A stretch of DNA of 44,205 bases, taken from contig JANNCN010000009.1 in the NCBI GenBank assembly GCA_031386665.1, forward strand, positions 1 through 44,205, in the 5' to 3' direction. Position numbers and translations under genes: made by a program. Positions 7,554 through 16,228 of the stretch are shown in pieces. The notes below the pieces were generated by a model. That model saw nothing but the letters and a program-made list of their open reading frames with translations, had not been told where the DNA came from and ran no database searches. Source of the stretch: JANYCG01 sp031386665. Its GTDB lineage: Bacteria > Pseudomonadota > Gammaproteobacteria > Burkholderiales > Burkholderiaceae_C. Position 1 is the stretch's first letter. Each line of letters opens with the position of its first letter.

Positions 7554-7937
7554 TTGAATATCGTTTTGAACATTGTTTTGGCCGTGCAAATGCTCTCGGC
7601 ACTTGCCATGATTGGTTTGATTTTGGTGCAGCACGGGAAAGGTGCCGACATGGGTGCAGCGTTTGGTAGCGGAGGCTCTGGCAGCCTGTTTGGTGCCAGC
7701 GGAAGCGCCAATTTTTTGTCGCGCACCACGGCCGTCCTGGCAACCGTATTTTTTGTGGCGACTTTGTCGTTGGCGTATTTTGGAAATTTGCGTCCGGCAA
7801 GCACTGGCAGCGTGCTTGAGGGTGTGGCAGCCACTGTACCTACTGGTGCCTCATCCGCAGCACTTGCGCCGGCTGCTTCGGTAGCCAGCGTCCCTGCGCC
7901 GGTAGCGTCTGGCGCGGCCCAAATCCCAGCAAAATAA
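7554..7937 (+). CDS. secG: Preprotein translocase subunit SecG
   Basis: The 127-residue inner-membrane protein is the small partner of SecYE. Two membrane segments flank the conserved cytoplasmic loop: residues about 2-25, and about 52-75 ending in LSLAYFGN. The loop HGKGADMGAAFGSGGSGSLF-GASGS is the family signature. The start is a TTG at 7554 with AGGAG six nucleotides upstream; no ATG occurs before the first membrane segment, which decides the start. The C-terminal tail (about residues 80-127) is low-complexity Ala/Val/Pro/Ser, longer than in E. coli and typical of beta-proteobacteria. Confidence 0.94.
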   Translation: MNIVLNIVLAVQMLSALAMIGLILVQHGKGADMGAAFGSGGSGSLFGASGSANFLSRTTAVLATVFFVATLSLAYFGNLRPASTGSVLEGVAATVPTGASSAALAPAASVASVPAPVASGAAQIPAK

Positions 7938-7960
7938 GCCTCTTGGCGAGTTCGTTGAAA

Positions 7961-8017
7961 TTGACCATGGTCAAAGGGGGTTTGTGAATTTTCAGGGTAA
8001 ACTCTAGGTCAAGAGTT
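7961..8017. other. Two inverted repeats between secG and tRNA-Leu
   Basis: TTGACCATGGTCAA (7961-7974) is a perfect 14-bp palindrome. AACTCT (8000-8005) and AGAGTT (8012-8017) form a second inverted repeat with a 6-nt spacer. Both lie 50-100 nt before the tRNA. They could be an operator, a processing structure or the end of the secG message; no T run or convincing promoter was found. Confidence 0.4.
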
Positions 8018-8066
8018 AAGCAATAGGTGAGGTTAATGTCTGGCACCTGTTGAACGCAAAAATGCA

Positions 8067-8151
8067 GCCGTCGTGGTGAAATTGGTAGACACGCTATCTT
8101 GAGGTGGTAGTGGCGAAAGCTGTGCGAGTTCGAGTCTCGCCGACGGCACCA
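8067..8151 (+). tRNA. tRNA-Leu, anticodon GAG
   Basis: This is an 85-nt class II tRNA with CCA encoded. The acceptor stem GCCGTCG (8067-8073) pairs with CGACGGC (8141-8147), followed by A and CCA (8149-8151). The anticodon stem CTATC/GGTAG encloses the loop TTGAGGT, which places GAG at 8101-8103. A long variable arm (around TGGCGAAAGCTG) precedes the T arm GCGAG-TTCGAGT-CTCGC. The secG-tRNA-Leu order matches the secG-leuU order of E. coli. Confidence 0.96.
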
Positions 8152-8192
8152 AATAAAATTCAAGATGAACCTCAACCATCGAACATTCGCCA

Positions 8193-8552
8193 ATGAATAT
8201 TGATCAGTATTTGCCCGTCCTATTGTTCATATTGGTGGGTGTGGCGGTGGGCATTGCTCCGCAAGTCATCGGTTTCATTCTTGGTCCCAATAAGCCCAAC
8301 GCGGCTAAAAACTCCCCTTACGAGTGCGGCTTTGAGGCCTTTGAAGACGCGCGCATGAAATTCGATGTTCGGTACTACTTGGTGGCCATCCTGTTTATTC
8401 TTTTTGATCTCGAAATTGCCTTCCTTTTTCCTTGGGCAGTCGCGCTCAAGGAGATCGGCCCGGTGGGGTTTTGGTCAGTGATGGTTTTTCTAGCTATTTT
8501 GGTTGTCGGTTTTATCTATGAGTGGAAAAAGGGCGCGTTGGACTGGGAATAA
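8193..8552 (+). CDS. nuoA: NADH-quinone oxidoreductase subunit A
   Basis: The 119-residue membrane subunit belongs to the proton-pumping arm of complex I, near the quinone site. Three membrane segments can be seen (about 7-30, 63-85 and 90-110). The conserved loop NSPYECGFEAFEDAR, whose Cys is exposed in the quinone-site switch region, and FDLEIAFLFPWA with its membrane acidic residues are intact. It is the first of 14 contiguous nuo genes. No good Shine-Dalgarno sequence precedes the ATG at 8193, which is 41 nt after the tRNA; the operon promoter was not identified. Confidence 0.97.
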   Translation: MNIDQYLPVLLFILVGVAVGIAPQVIGFILGPNKPNAAKNSPYECGFEAFEDARMKFDVRYYLVAILFILFDLEIAFLFPWAVALKEIGPVGFWSVMVFLAILVVGFIYEWKKGALDWE

Positions 8553-8625
8553 AAACCCTTAGAAAAAGCAGACCTAACTGGCAAAGATATCACCCCGACG
8601 CACCAAACTCTCGAGCAGCAAATCT

Positions 8626-9108
8626 ATGGCAATTGAAGGTGTATTTAAAGAAGGGTTCATGACCACGTCTTATGACTCGGTCATGAACTGGGCCAAGACG
8701 GGATCGTTATGGCCTATGTCTTTTGGTTTGGCGTGTTGTGCGGTTGAAATGATGCACGCGGCCGCTGCCCGCTATGACATCAGTCGTTTTGGTGCCGAAG
8801 TTTTTCGTGCCAGTCCGCGCCAGTCGGATTTGATGATTGTTGCGGGCACTTTGTGCAACAAAATGGCGCCCGCACTGCGAAAAGTCTACGACCAGATGGC
8901 AGAGCCACGGTGGGTCATCAGCATGGGTTCTTGCGCCAATGGTGGTGGCTACTACCATTACAGCTACTCCGTCGTCCGGGGTTGTGATCGGATTGTTCCC
9001 GTGGATATTTACGTCCCTGGCTGTCCACCAACGGCGGAGGCGCTGTTGTATGGAATTATCCAGTTGCAACAGAAAATTCGGCGTACACAAACGATCGCTC
9101 GGGTTTAA
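8626..9108 (+). CDS. nuoB: NADH-quinone oxidoreductase subunit B
   Basis: The 160-residue subunit holds iron-sulfur cluster N2, the last electron carrier before quinone. The four ligands are visible: the tandem Cys37-Cys38 in FGLACCAVEM, Cys103 in MGSCANGGG, and Cys133 in VPGCPPTAEAL. The protein sits at the junction of the peripheral and membrane arms beside NuoD. Length and motifs are standard. The 73-nt gap after nuoA holds no gene. Confidence 0.98.
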   Translation: MAIEGVFKEGFMTTSYDSVMNWAKTGSLWPMSFGLACCAVEMMHAAAARYDISRFGAEVFRASPRQSDLMIVAGTLCNKMAPALRKVYDQMAEPRWVISMGSCANGGGYYHYSYSVVRGCDRIVPVDIYVPGCPPTAEALLYGIIQLQQKIRRTQTIARV

Positions 9109-9117
9109 GGGTTTGCA

Positions 9118-9735
9118 ATGACAACATTTGCCGTTGATCCCAATGCTTTGAAGCTTTGCGTGGTTGCCGCGCTGGGCGACAAAGTCCAACAAATTTCAGT
9201 TGCCCTGGGTGAAGTAACTGTGGTGGTTCCCAGCGCCGACTATTTGGCGGCTGCCCAACTCTTGCGAATGTCTTCAGGCTGTCAATTTGAAGTGTTGGTG
9301 GATTTGTGCGGGGTCGACTACTCTGAATACAAGGACGAACCCTTGCCGGACGCCCAAGGTGTGCGTTATGCCGTGGTGTCTCACCTGCTCTCCGTCAGTT
9401 TGAATCAACGATTGCGCCTCAAGGTATTTGCGACGGACGACGATATGCCCGTGGTGGCCTCACTCGGCAGCGTCTGGAGCTCGGTCAATTGGTTTGAGCG
9501 GGAGGCGTTTGACTTGTTTGGCATCGTCTTTGACGGCCACACTGATTTGCGGCGCATTTTGACGGACTACGGGTTCATTGGGTACCCTTTTAGAAAAGAT
9601 TTTCCCACCACTGGGCATGTTGAAATGCGTTACGACCCCGAGCAAAAGCGGGTGATTTACCAGCCGGTCACGATCGAACCCCGTGAGATCACACCTCGAA
9701 TCATCCGTGAACGAAGCTATGGAGGCTTGAAATGA
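9118..9735 (+). CDS. nuoC: NADH-quinone oxidoreductase subunit C
   Basis: The 205-residue 30-kDa-type subunit of the peripheral arm is separate from NuoD here, not fused as in E. coli. The family signature SVNWFEREAFDLFGIVFDGH and the C-terminal DYGFIGYPFRKDFPTTGHVE are intact. The N-terminal third is less conserved. The ATG at 9118 is 9 nt after the nuoB stop with only a weak ribosome site. Its stop TGA overlaps an ATG that opens a 21-codon frame ending inside nuoD (see findings). Confidence 0.97.
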   Translation: MTTFAVDPNALKLCVVAALGDKVQQISVALGEVTVVVPSADYLAAAQLLRMSSGCQFEVLVDLCGVDYSEYKDEPLPDAQGVRYAVVSHLLSVSLNQRLRLKVFATDDDMPVVASLGSVWSSVNWFEREAFDLFGIVFDGHTDLRRILTDYGFIGYPFRKDFPTTGHVEMRYDPEQKRVIYQPVTIEPREITPRIIRERSYGGLK

Positions 9736-9789
9736 CCTTGTCTTCTCAGTTTCAGGCACCAGAGATTGAAAAGAATTTTGGGGTGAGTT

Positions 9790-11043
9790 ATGGCTGAAAT
9801 CAAAAACTACACACTCAACTTCGGACCGCAGCACCCAGCGGCACACGGTGTTTTGCGACTGGTTTTAGAGCTCGACGGTGAGGTCATTCAACGTGCTGAC
9901 CCGCATATTGGTTTGTTGCATCGAGCGACGGAAAAGCTGGCAGAGAGCAAAACCTATATTCAAAACTTGCCCTACATGGATCGACTGGATTACGTGTCGA
10001 TGATGTGCAATGAGCACGCCTATTGTTTGGCAATTGAAAAGCTGATGGGCATTGAGGTCCCAATCCGCGCCCAGTACATCCGTGTGATGTACTCTGAAAT
10101 CACACGCTTGCTCAACCATTTGCTATGGGTCGGCGCGCACGGTCTCGATTGTGGTGCCATGACCTTGCTTCTCTATGCCTTTCGAGAACGTGAAGATCTA
10201 TTTGACATGTACGAGGCCGCCAGTGGTGCCCGCATGCATGCTGCGTACTTCAGGCCAGGTGGCGTCTACCGAGACCTTCCTGACTCGATGCCGCAGTACA
10301 AGGCAAACAAGATTCGCAATGCCAAAGCTATCAAAGTACTCAACGGAAATCGCAGTGGCTCACTGATCGATTTCATCGATGACTTCACCCAACGGTTCCC
10401 CGCCTATCTCGATGAGTACCACACCCTCCTGACCGACAACCGAATCTGGAAGCAACGCACGGTAGGGATTGGGATTGTCACGCCTGAGCGGGCGATGAAT
10501 CTTGGCTTCACCGGCGCAATGCTGCGCGGTTCTGGTGTGGCTTGGGACTTGCGCAAAAAGCAGCCCTACGATGTGTATGACCGAATGGACTTCGATATCC
10601 CGGTGGGTAAAACAGGCGACTGTTATGACCGTTACCTCGTTCGGATGGAAGAGATGAAGCAGTCCAATCGAATCATCAAGCAATGCGTTGACTGGCTTCG
10701 TGTGAATCCTGGCCCCGTGATCACTGATAACCACAAAGTCGCAGGGCCTGATAGAGAGTCCATGAAGTCCAATATGGAAGAGTTGATTCATCACTTCAAA
10801 CTCTTCACTGAAGGTTTTCACGTGCCCGAAGGCGAGGCCTATGCTGCTGTGGAGCATCCCAAAGGTGAGTTTGGAATTTATATGGTCAGTGATGGTGCCA
10901 ACAAGCCTTACCGCCTGAAAATTCGGGCCCCGGGTTTTGCTCATTTGGCTGGGCTCAATGAAATGGCGAGTGGTCACATGATTGCCGATGCCGTTGCGAT
11001 CATTGGCACCATGGACATCGTGTTTGGGGAGATTGATCGATGA
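9790..11043 (+). CDS. nuoD: NADH-quinone oxidoreductase subunit D
   Basis: The 417-residue 49-kDa-type subunit forms much of the quinone cavity with NuoB. It descends from the large subunit of [NiFe] hydrogenases but lacks the metal cysteines. The quinone-site loop NFGPQHPAAHGVLRL is near the N-terminus. YVSMMCNEHAYCLAIEKL and the C-terminal EFGIYMVSDGANKPYRLKIR and the closing DIVFGEIDR are intact. GGGGTGAG lies about 6-13 nt before the ATG. The stop overlaps the nuoE start by 4 nt (ATGA), which implies coupled translation. Confidence 0.98.
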   Translation: MAEIKNYTLNFGPQHPAAHGVLRLVLELDGEVIQRADPHIGLLHRATEKLAESKTYIQNLPYMDRLDYVSMMCNEHAYCLAIEKLMGIEVPIRAQYIRVMYSEITRLLNHLLWVGAHGLDCGAMTLLLYAFREREDLFDMYEAASGARMHAAYFRPGGVYRDLPDSMPQYKANKIRNAKAIKVLNGNRSGSLIDFIDDFTQRFPAYLDEYHTLLTDNRIWKQRTVGIGIVTPERAMNLGFTGAMLRGSGVAWDLRKKQPYDVYDRMDFDIPVGKTGDCYDRYLVRMEEMKQSNRIIKQCVDWLRVNPGPVITDNHKVAGPDRESMKSNMEELIHHFKLFTEGFHVPEGEAYAAVEHPKGEFGIYMVSDGANKPYRLKIRAPGFAHLAGLNEMASGHMIADAVAIIGTMDIVFGEIDR

Positions 11044-11546
11044 TTTCTAAAGAATCATTGGCGCGTTTCGCAGGTGAAGTTGCAAAGTACCCTCATGACC
11101 AGCGCCAATCGGCAGTGATGGCCTGCCTGGCTATCGTGCAGCAAGAACTTGGGTTTGTCAGTGTCGAAAGCGAAAAATTGGTGGCAGATTACCTCGGTAT
11201 GGCGCCCATCGCTGTGCACGAAGTGACGACCTTCTACAACATGTACAACCAGCGGCCCGTGGGTAAATTCAAGCTCAATGTTTGCACCAATTTGCCGTGC
11301 CAATTGCGAGACGGACAGGCGGCCCTGCACCATTTGGAGCGCAAATTAGGTATTCACATGGGTCAAACCACTCTGGACGGGATGTTCACCTTGCAGCAAA
11401 GCGAATGTTTGGGCGCCTGTGCCGATTCGCCAGTTCTGTTGGTGAACGACCGCTCAATGTGCAGCTTCATGAGCAATGACAAGCTAGACCAATTGGTTGA
11501 CGGTTTGCGGCAGTCTGTAAGCTTGGCTGCGGTGGGGGGCGAATGA
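11040..11546 (+). CDS. nuoE: NADH-quinone oxidoreductase subunit E
   Basis: The 168-residue thioredoxin-fold subunit carries the [2Fe-2S] cluster N1a beside the NADH site. The ligands are Cys82 and Cys87 in NVCTNLPCQL and Cys123 and Cys127 in SECLGACADSP. VTTFYNMYNQRPVGK is the usual central block. It overlaps both nuoD and nuoF by ATGA, so the three proteins of this module are probably translated in step. Confidence 0.98.
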   Translation: MISKESLARFAGEVAKYPHDQRQSAVMACLAIVQQELGFVSVESEKLVADYLGMAPIAVHEVTTFYNMYNQRPVGKFKLNVCTNLPCQLRDGQAALHHLERKLGIHMGQTTLDGMFTLQQSECLGACADSPVLLVNDRSMCSFMSNDKLDQLVDGLRQSVSLAAVGGE

Positions 11547-12922
11547 CTATTTCTGCCGAAAAGATTCTTTCGCAATTTCAGGCCAATGGCCTTGAGACAT
11601 GTTTTCACGGTCGCCACATCAATCCGCAGATTTACGCGGATCTTGACGGGGCAAATTGGCGACTTAAAGACTACGAATCACGTGGCGGTTACCAGGCTTT
11701 GAGAAAAATTCTTGGCAAAGATGGTGTTGTGCCAGCGCAAGATGCTGCTGCAGGTCTGACCCAAGACCAAGTCATTGCGATAGTTAAGGAATCTGCGTTG
11801 CGGGGTCGAGGCGGTGCTGGCTTTCCCACGGGACTGAAGTGGAGCTTCATGCCTCGTCAGTTCCCAGGGCAGAAATATTTGGTGTGCAATTCTGACGAGG
11901 GTGAGCCAGGTACCTGCAAAGATCGCGATATTTTGCAATTCAACCCGCACATTGTGATCGAAGGCATGATCATTGCTGCCTATGCAATGGGTATCTCCCT
12001 GGGCTACAACTATATTCACGGGGAGATTTTTGCAAGCTACGATCGATTTGAACTTGCGCTTGATGAAGCGCGGGAAGCTGGATACCTGGGCGATCAGATA
12101 TTAGGTAGCAGCTACAGTTTTCAACTCCATGCGGCGCACGGTTTTGGCGCGTATATTTGTGGGGAAGAGACAGCCCTGCTGGAGTCCTTGGAGGGAAAGA
12201 AAGGGCAACCACGCTTCAAGCCGCCTTTTCCTGCCAGCTTTGGCTTGTATGGCAAACCCACGACCATCAACAACACTGAAACCTTTGCGGCAGTGCCGTG
12301 GATCATTCGCAATGGTGGCGCGGCTTACCTTGCTTGTGGGAAACCCAACAATGGTGGCACCAAAATATATTCAGTCAGTGGTGATGTCGAGTTGCCTGGC
12401 AACTACGAAGTGCCATTGGGAACGCCGTTTTCTAAACTGTTGGAAATTGCGGGGGGTGTGCGCAAAGGACGAAAACTCAAGGCGGTCATCCCGGGCGGCT
12501 CGTCTTCCCCAGTTCTGCCAGCGGACATCATGATGGGCTGCACGATGGATTACGACTCCATTGCCAAAGCAAGCTCCATGCTGGGTTCTGGCGCAGTGAT
12601 TGTTTTGGACGACAGCCGCTGCATGGTGAAGGCGCTGCAAAGACTGAGTTACTTCTACATGCACGAGTCTTGTGGGCAATGCACACCCTGCCGTGAAGGC
12701 ACCGGATGGTTGTCGCGCATGGTTGACCGCATTGAAACCGGGCATGGTCGACCGTCTGACATGGATTTGCTTAATTCAGTTGCCGACAACATTCAGGGCC
12801 GAACGATTTGCGCTTTGGGTGATGCCGCAGCCATGCCTGTTCGGGCCATGATCAAGCATTTCCGTCATGAATTTGAATACCACGTTGAGCACAAGACCTG
12901 TATGGTTCCGCTCTACGTTTGA
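11543..12922 (+). CDS. nuoF: NADH-quinone oxidoreductase subunit F
   Basis: The 459-residue subunit binds FMN and NADH and cluster N3, the electron entry point of complex I. Visible are the glycine-rich FMN/NADH loop RGRGGAGFPTGLKWSFM, CNSDEGEPGTCKDR, GAGAYICGEETAL in the variant form FGAYICGEETALLESLEG, and the [4Fe-4S] ligands in ESCGQCTPCREG with a later Cys in GRTICALGDAAAMP. Length is normal. The gap to nuoG is only 27 nt and contains a run of ten C residues. Confidence 0.98.
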   Translation: MTISAEKILSQFQANGLETCFHGRHINPQIYADLDGANWRLKDYESRGGYQALRKILGKDGVVPAQDAAAGLTQDQVIAIVKESALRGRGGAGFPTGLKWSFMPRQFPGQKYLVCNSDEGEPGTCKDRDILQFNPHIVIEGMIIAAYAMGISLGYNYIHGEIFASYDRFELALDEAREAGYLGDQILGSSYSFQLHAAHGFGAYICGEETALLESLEGKKGQPRFKPPFPASFGLYGKPTTINNTETFAAVPWIIRNGGAAYLACGKPNNGGTKIYSVSGDVELPGNYEVPLGTPFSKLLEIAGGVRKGRKLKAVIPGGSSSPVLPADIMMGCTMDYDSIAKASSMLGSGAVIVLDDSRCMVKALQRLSYFYMHESCGQCTPCREGTGWLSRMVDRIETGHGRPSDMDLLNSVADNIQGRTICALGDAAAMPVRAMIKHFRHEFEYHVEHKTCMVPLYV

Positions 12923-12939
12923 ATAGGCGTCTGAGCGAG

Positions 12940-12949
12940 CCCCCCCCCC
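12940..12949 (+). repeat. C10 homopolymer directly before the nuoG start codon
   Basis: Ten consecutive C residues end at the base before the ATG at 12950. The only purine-rich stretch that might bind the ribosome, GAGCGAG, lies immediately upstream of the run. Slippage in the tract would change the spacing between that stretch and the start codon. Confidence 0.9.
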
Positions 12950-15133
12950 ATGATTGAAATTGAACTCGACGGCAAAAAGTTGGAAGTGACTGAAGGCAGC
13001 TTGATCATGCAGGCAGCCGAAAAGGCAGGCACCTACATTCCTCATTTTTGTTACCACAAGAAGCTCAGCATTGCGGCCAATTGCCGCATGTGCCTGGTTG
13101 ACGTAGAGAAAATGCCCAAGCCCATGCCCGCCTGCGCAACGCCGGTGACGCAGGGCATGATCGTCCGTACCAAGAGTGAAAAGGCCATCAAGGCTCAGCA
13201 ATCCGTGATGGAGTTTTTGCTGATTAACCACCCACTGGATTGTCCAATTTGCGATCAAGGTGGCGAATGCCAATTGCAGGATTTGGCTGTCGGTTATGGT
13301 GGTTCAGCGTCGCGCTATGAGGAAGAAAAGCGTGTGGTTGCCGTTAAAGACGTTGGCCCCTTGATTTCCATGCAAGAAATGAGCCGGTGCATACATTGCA
13401 CGCGGTGTGTTCGTTTTGGGCAGGAAGTCGCTGGCGTGATGGAGCTTGGCATGTCGCACCGTGGGGAGCACGCTGAGATTGAAACCTTCATTGGCAACTC
13501 AATCGACTCGGAGTTGTCGGGCAACATGATTGACATTTGTCCTGTGGGTGCCTTGACGAGCAGGCCGTTTCGTTACAGTGCGCGAACCTGGGAATTGTCC
13601 CGTCGCAAGTCCATCAGCCCGCACGATTCCACGGGAACCAACTTGATTGTTCAAGTCAAGAGCAACAAGGTCATGCGAGTGGTTCCATTCGAGAATGAAG
13701 CAGTCAACGAATGCTGGATTGCCGACCGCGATCGTTTTTCTTATGAAGCGCTGAATGGCACGGATCGCTTGACAACCCCCATGCTCAAACAAGGCGGGAA
13801 CTGGAAATCGGTGGACTGGCAAACCGCGCTGGAGTACGTTGCCAATGGGTTAAAGCAGATCAAGGCGGATCATGGTGGGTCAAGCATTGGTGCTTTGGTC
13901 AGTCCGCACAGCACAGTCGAAGAGCTTTTTCTGGCAGCTGGTTTGGTTCGCGGCCTGGGCAGTGAAAATGTCGACTATCGGCTCAGAAATGCCCAATTTC
14001 CTAAAGGCGCTGTCCCGTCTGGAAAAGCCGATTCCGTGCAATGGTTGGGCACTTCAATAGCTTCGCTTTCCCAGTTGCAGCGTGTGCTGATCATTGGCTC
14101 GAGTCTCAGAAAGGATCACCCGCTCTTTGCGCAGCGTATACGCCAATCGGTCCGGATGGGCGGTCGGGTCAACTTGGTCAATTCCCAGAGCGAGGATTGG
14201 GCAATGCCTGTTTCCAATGGATGGATTGAGCCATCGGCAAATTGGGTGCAATGTCTGGCTCACATAGCCGCAGCCATCGCGCTTGAAAAATCGATGGTGT
14301 CGCCAGTCACCGTCACGCCAAGTCGTGACGCCATCGCCATAGCGAAATCTATGCTGGGCGGTGAGCGCAAGGCAGTGCTGATTGGAAATGCCGGTGCCCA
14401 TCACGCTCAGGCACAAAGTCTGCATGCCTTGGCAACCTGGATTGGCGCTGAGATCGGAGCAAGCGTTGGCTTCCTGACTGAAGCGGCGAATACCGTGGGC
14501 GCGCAGTTGGTCGGAGCGATGCCAGGTGAAGATGGTTTGAATGCCTCCCAAATGCTCGCCGGTGGCTTGAAGGCGGTCATTCTGCTCAATACTGAGCCCG
14601 AGTTTGATTCGGCAATCGGTAAGGCATCTGTTCAGTCGTTGAATGCCTGCCAAATGGTTGTCACATTGAGTCCATTCAAATGCAATATGGCGTTCAGTGA
14701 TGTGTTGCTACCCATTGCACCTTTTACAGAAACACCAGGAACTTTTGTCAACGCTGAAGGCCGCATTCAAAGCTTTCATGCTGTTGTCAAACCGTTGGGT
14801 GAAACCCGTCCCGGCTGGAAGGTTCTGCGTGTACTTGCCAATTTGCTGAATATTTCAGGGTTTGACGCGGCTTCATCCCAAGTAGTGCTCGAAGCAGCTC
14901 TTGGGTCTGTGGGCGAAGAAGGCATGGTCAGCAGTTTGAGAAACGATGTGAACAGGGGTTCGAATCCCACCCAAAACAGCGTGCCTTTGGGCGCGATTGA
15001 TTGGTCACCCGTGCCTGGCGACCCTTGCGTTGCATCGATTTACCAGCTCGACGGAATAGTTCGGCGCGCTGCTTCCTTGCAGTTGACTGCAGACGCCAAT
15101 CCAGCTGCCCAGTGGCAAGAGGTCGCGGCATGA
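12950..15133 (+). CDS. nuoG: NADH-quinone oxidoreductase subunit G
   Basis: The 727-residue largest peripheral subunit carries three clusters. [2Fe-2S] N1b has Cys34, Cys45, Cys48 and Cys62. [4Fe-4S] N5 has His94, Cys98, Cys101 and Cys107 (DCPICDQGGECQL). [4Fe-4S] N4 has Cys147, Cys150, Cys153 and Cys197 (SRCIHCTRCVRFGQEV and MIDICPVGAL). The rest is a molybdopterin-oxidoreductase-like domain without cofactor ligands, as usual. I see no extra N7 cluster motif in the region where E. coli has it, but this was not checked by alignment. The stop overlaps the nuoH start (ATGA). The C10 tract before the start is unusual. Confidence 0.97.
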   Translation: MIEIELDGKKLEVTEGSLIMQAAEKAGTYIPHFCYHKKLSIAANCRMCLVDVEKMPKPMPACATPVTQGMIVRTKSEKAIKAQQSVMEFLLINHPLDCPICDQGGECQLQDLAVGYGGSASRYEEEKRVVAVKDVGPLISMQEMSRCIHCTRCVRFGQEVAGVMELGMSHRGEHAEIETFIGNSIDSELSGNMIDICPVGALTSRPFRYSARTWELSRRKSISPHDSTGTNLIVQVKSNKVMRVVPFENEAVNECWIADRDRFSYEALNGTDRLTTPMLKQGGNWKSVDWQTALEYVANGLKQIKADHGGSSIGALVSPHSTVEELFLAAGLVRGLGSENVDYRLRNAQFPKGAVPSGKADSVQWLGTSIASLSQLQRVLIIGSSLRKDHPLFAQRIRQSVRMGGRVNLVNSQSEDWAMPVSNGWIEPSANWVQCLAHIAAAIALEKSMVSPVTVTPSRDAIAIAKSMLGGERKAVLIGNAGAHHAQAQSLHALATWIGAEIGASVGFLTEAANTVGAQLVGAMPGEDGLNASQMLAGGLKAVILLNTEPEFDSAIGKASVQSLNACQMVVTLSPFKCNMAFSDVLLPIAPFTETPGTFVNAEGRIQSFHAVVKPLGETRPGWKVLRVLANLLNISGFDAASSQVVLEAALGSVGEEGMVSSLRNDVNRGSNPTQNSVPLGAIDWSPVPGDPCVASIYQLDGIVRRAASLQLTADANPAAQWQEVAA

Positions 15134-16215
15134 TTGACGGGGTATTTTCCTTTGGGCAATCGTTGATCAGCGCCCCTTGGTGGCCTGCAGTGGTCTGGCC
15201 GGTGCTTTGGATATTGATCAAAATTGTGGCGGTTGTTTTGCCTTTGATGGGTGCCGTCGCCTACCTTACTTTGTGGGAACGCAAAGTTATCGGCTGGATC
15301 CAGATTCGGATTGGTCCCAACCGCGTGGGACCGCTTGGCTTGTTGCAGCCCATCGCAGATGCGCTGAAGCTGCTGGGCAAAGAAATTCTGATTCCAACTG
15401 CTGCCAGCAGCAAGGGTTTGTTTTTGTTGGGGCCTGTTTTGACCATCATGCCTGCCATGGCAGCTTGGGCGGTGATTCCTTTTGGGCCAGAGACCGCTTT
15501 GGCTAACGTCAATGCCGGTTTGCTTTTCATCATGGCGATAACTTCCATGGAAGTTTATGGCGTTGTGATTGCGGGCTGGGCGTCCAACTCCAAATACGCA
15601 TTTTTGGGTGCATTAAGGGCGTCAGCCCAAATGGTGAGTTATGAAATCGCGATGGGGTTTTGTCTGGTGGTGGTTCTCATGGTGTCGGCGAGCATGAATC
15701 TGACCGACATCGTGGTGGGGCAAGGTAAGGGACAGTTCGCGTCGATGGGATTGAACTTCCTCTCGTGGAATTGGCTGCCATTGCTGCCCATATTTGTGAT
15801 TTACATTATTTCGGGCTTGGCCGAGACCAATCGTCACCCCTTCGATGTGGTCGAGGGCGAATCCGAAATCGTGGCTGGGCACATGGTGGAGTACTCCGGC
15901 ATGTCATACGCCATGTTTTATTTGGCGGAGTACGCCAATATGTGGCTGGTTTCAATTCTCGCTGCCATCATGTTTTTGGGTGGGTGGTTGCCGCCTGTCG
16001 ACAGCGACTTCTTCAATTGGATTCCCGGCTGGATTTGGTTGGGCATCAAAACCTGTGCCGTGGTGACGCTGTTCATTTGGATCCGAGCCACTTTGCCGCG
16101 CTTCAGGTACGACCAAATCATGCGATTGGGTTGGAAAATCTTTATTCCACTCACTTTGGTGTGGCTGGTGGTCGTGGGCGGCTGGATGCAAACTTCGTTC
16201 ACGATCTGGAAGTAA
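15130..16215 (+). CDS. nuoH: NADH-quinone oxidoreductase subunit H
   Basis: The 361-residue membrane subunit links the quinone cavity to the antiporter-like subunits. Eight membrane segments are expected and the hydrophobic pattern agrees. Key blocks are AYLTLWERKVIGWIQIRIGP, ADALKLLGKE, ASNSKYAFLGALRASAQMVS, LAETNRHPFDVVEGESEIVA and WIRATLPRFRYDQIMRLGWK, with the acidic residues of the E-channel in place. The start at 15130 overlaps the nuoG stop by 4 nt and gives the standard N-terminus; a longer frame from 15001 lies wholly inside nuoG. Confidence 0.98.
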   Translation: MIDGVFSFGQSLISAPWWPAVVWPVLWILIKIVAVVLPLMGAVAYLTLWERKVIGWIQIRIGPNRVGPLGLLQPIADALKLLGKEILIPTAASSKGLFLLGPVLTIMPAMAAWAVIPFGPETALANVNAGLLFIMAITSMEVYGVVIAGWASNSKYAFLGALRASAQMVSYEIAMGFCLVVVLMVSASMNLTDIVVGQGKGQFASMGLNFLSWNWLPLLPIFVIYIISGLAETNRHPFDVVEGESEIVAGHMVEYSGMSYAMFYLAEYANMWLVSILAAIMFLGGWLPPVDSDFFNWIPGWIWLGIKTCAVVTLFIWIRATLPRFRYDQIMRLGWKIFIPLTLVWLVVVGGWMQTSFTIWK

Positions 16216-16228
16216 CCGGAAGATGACC

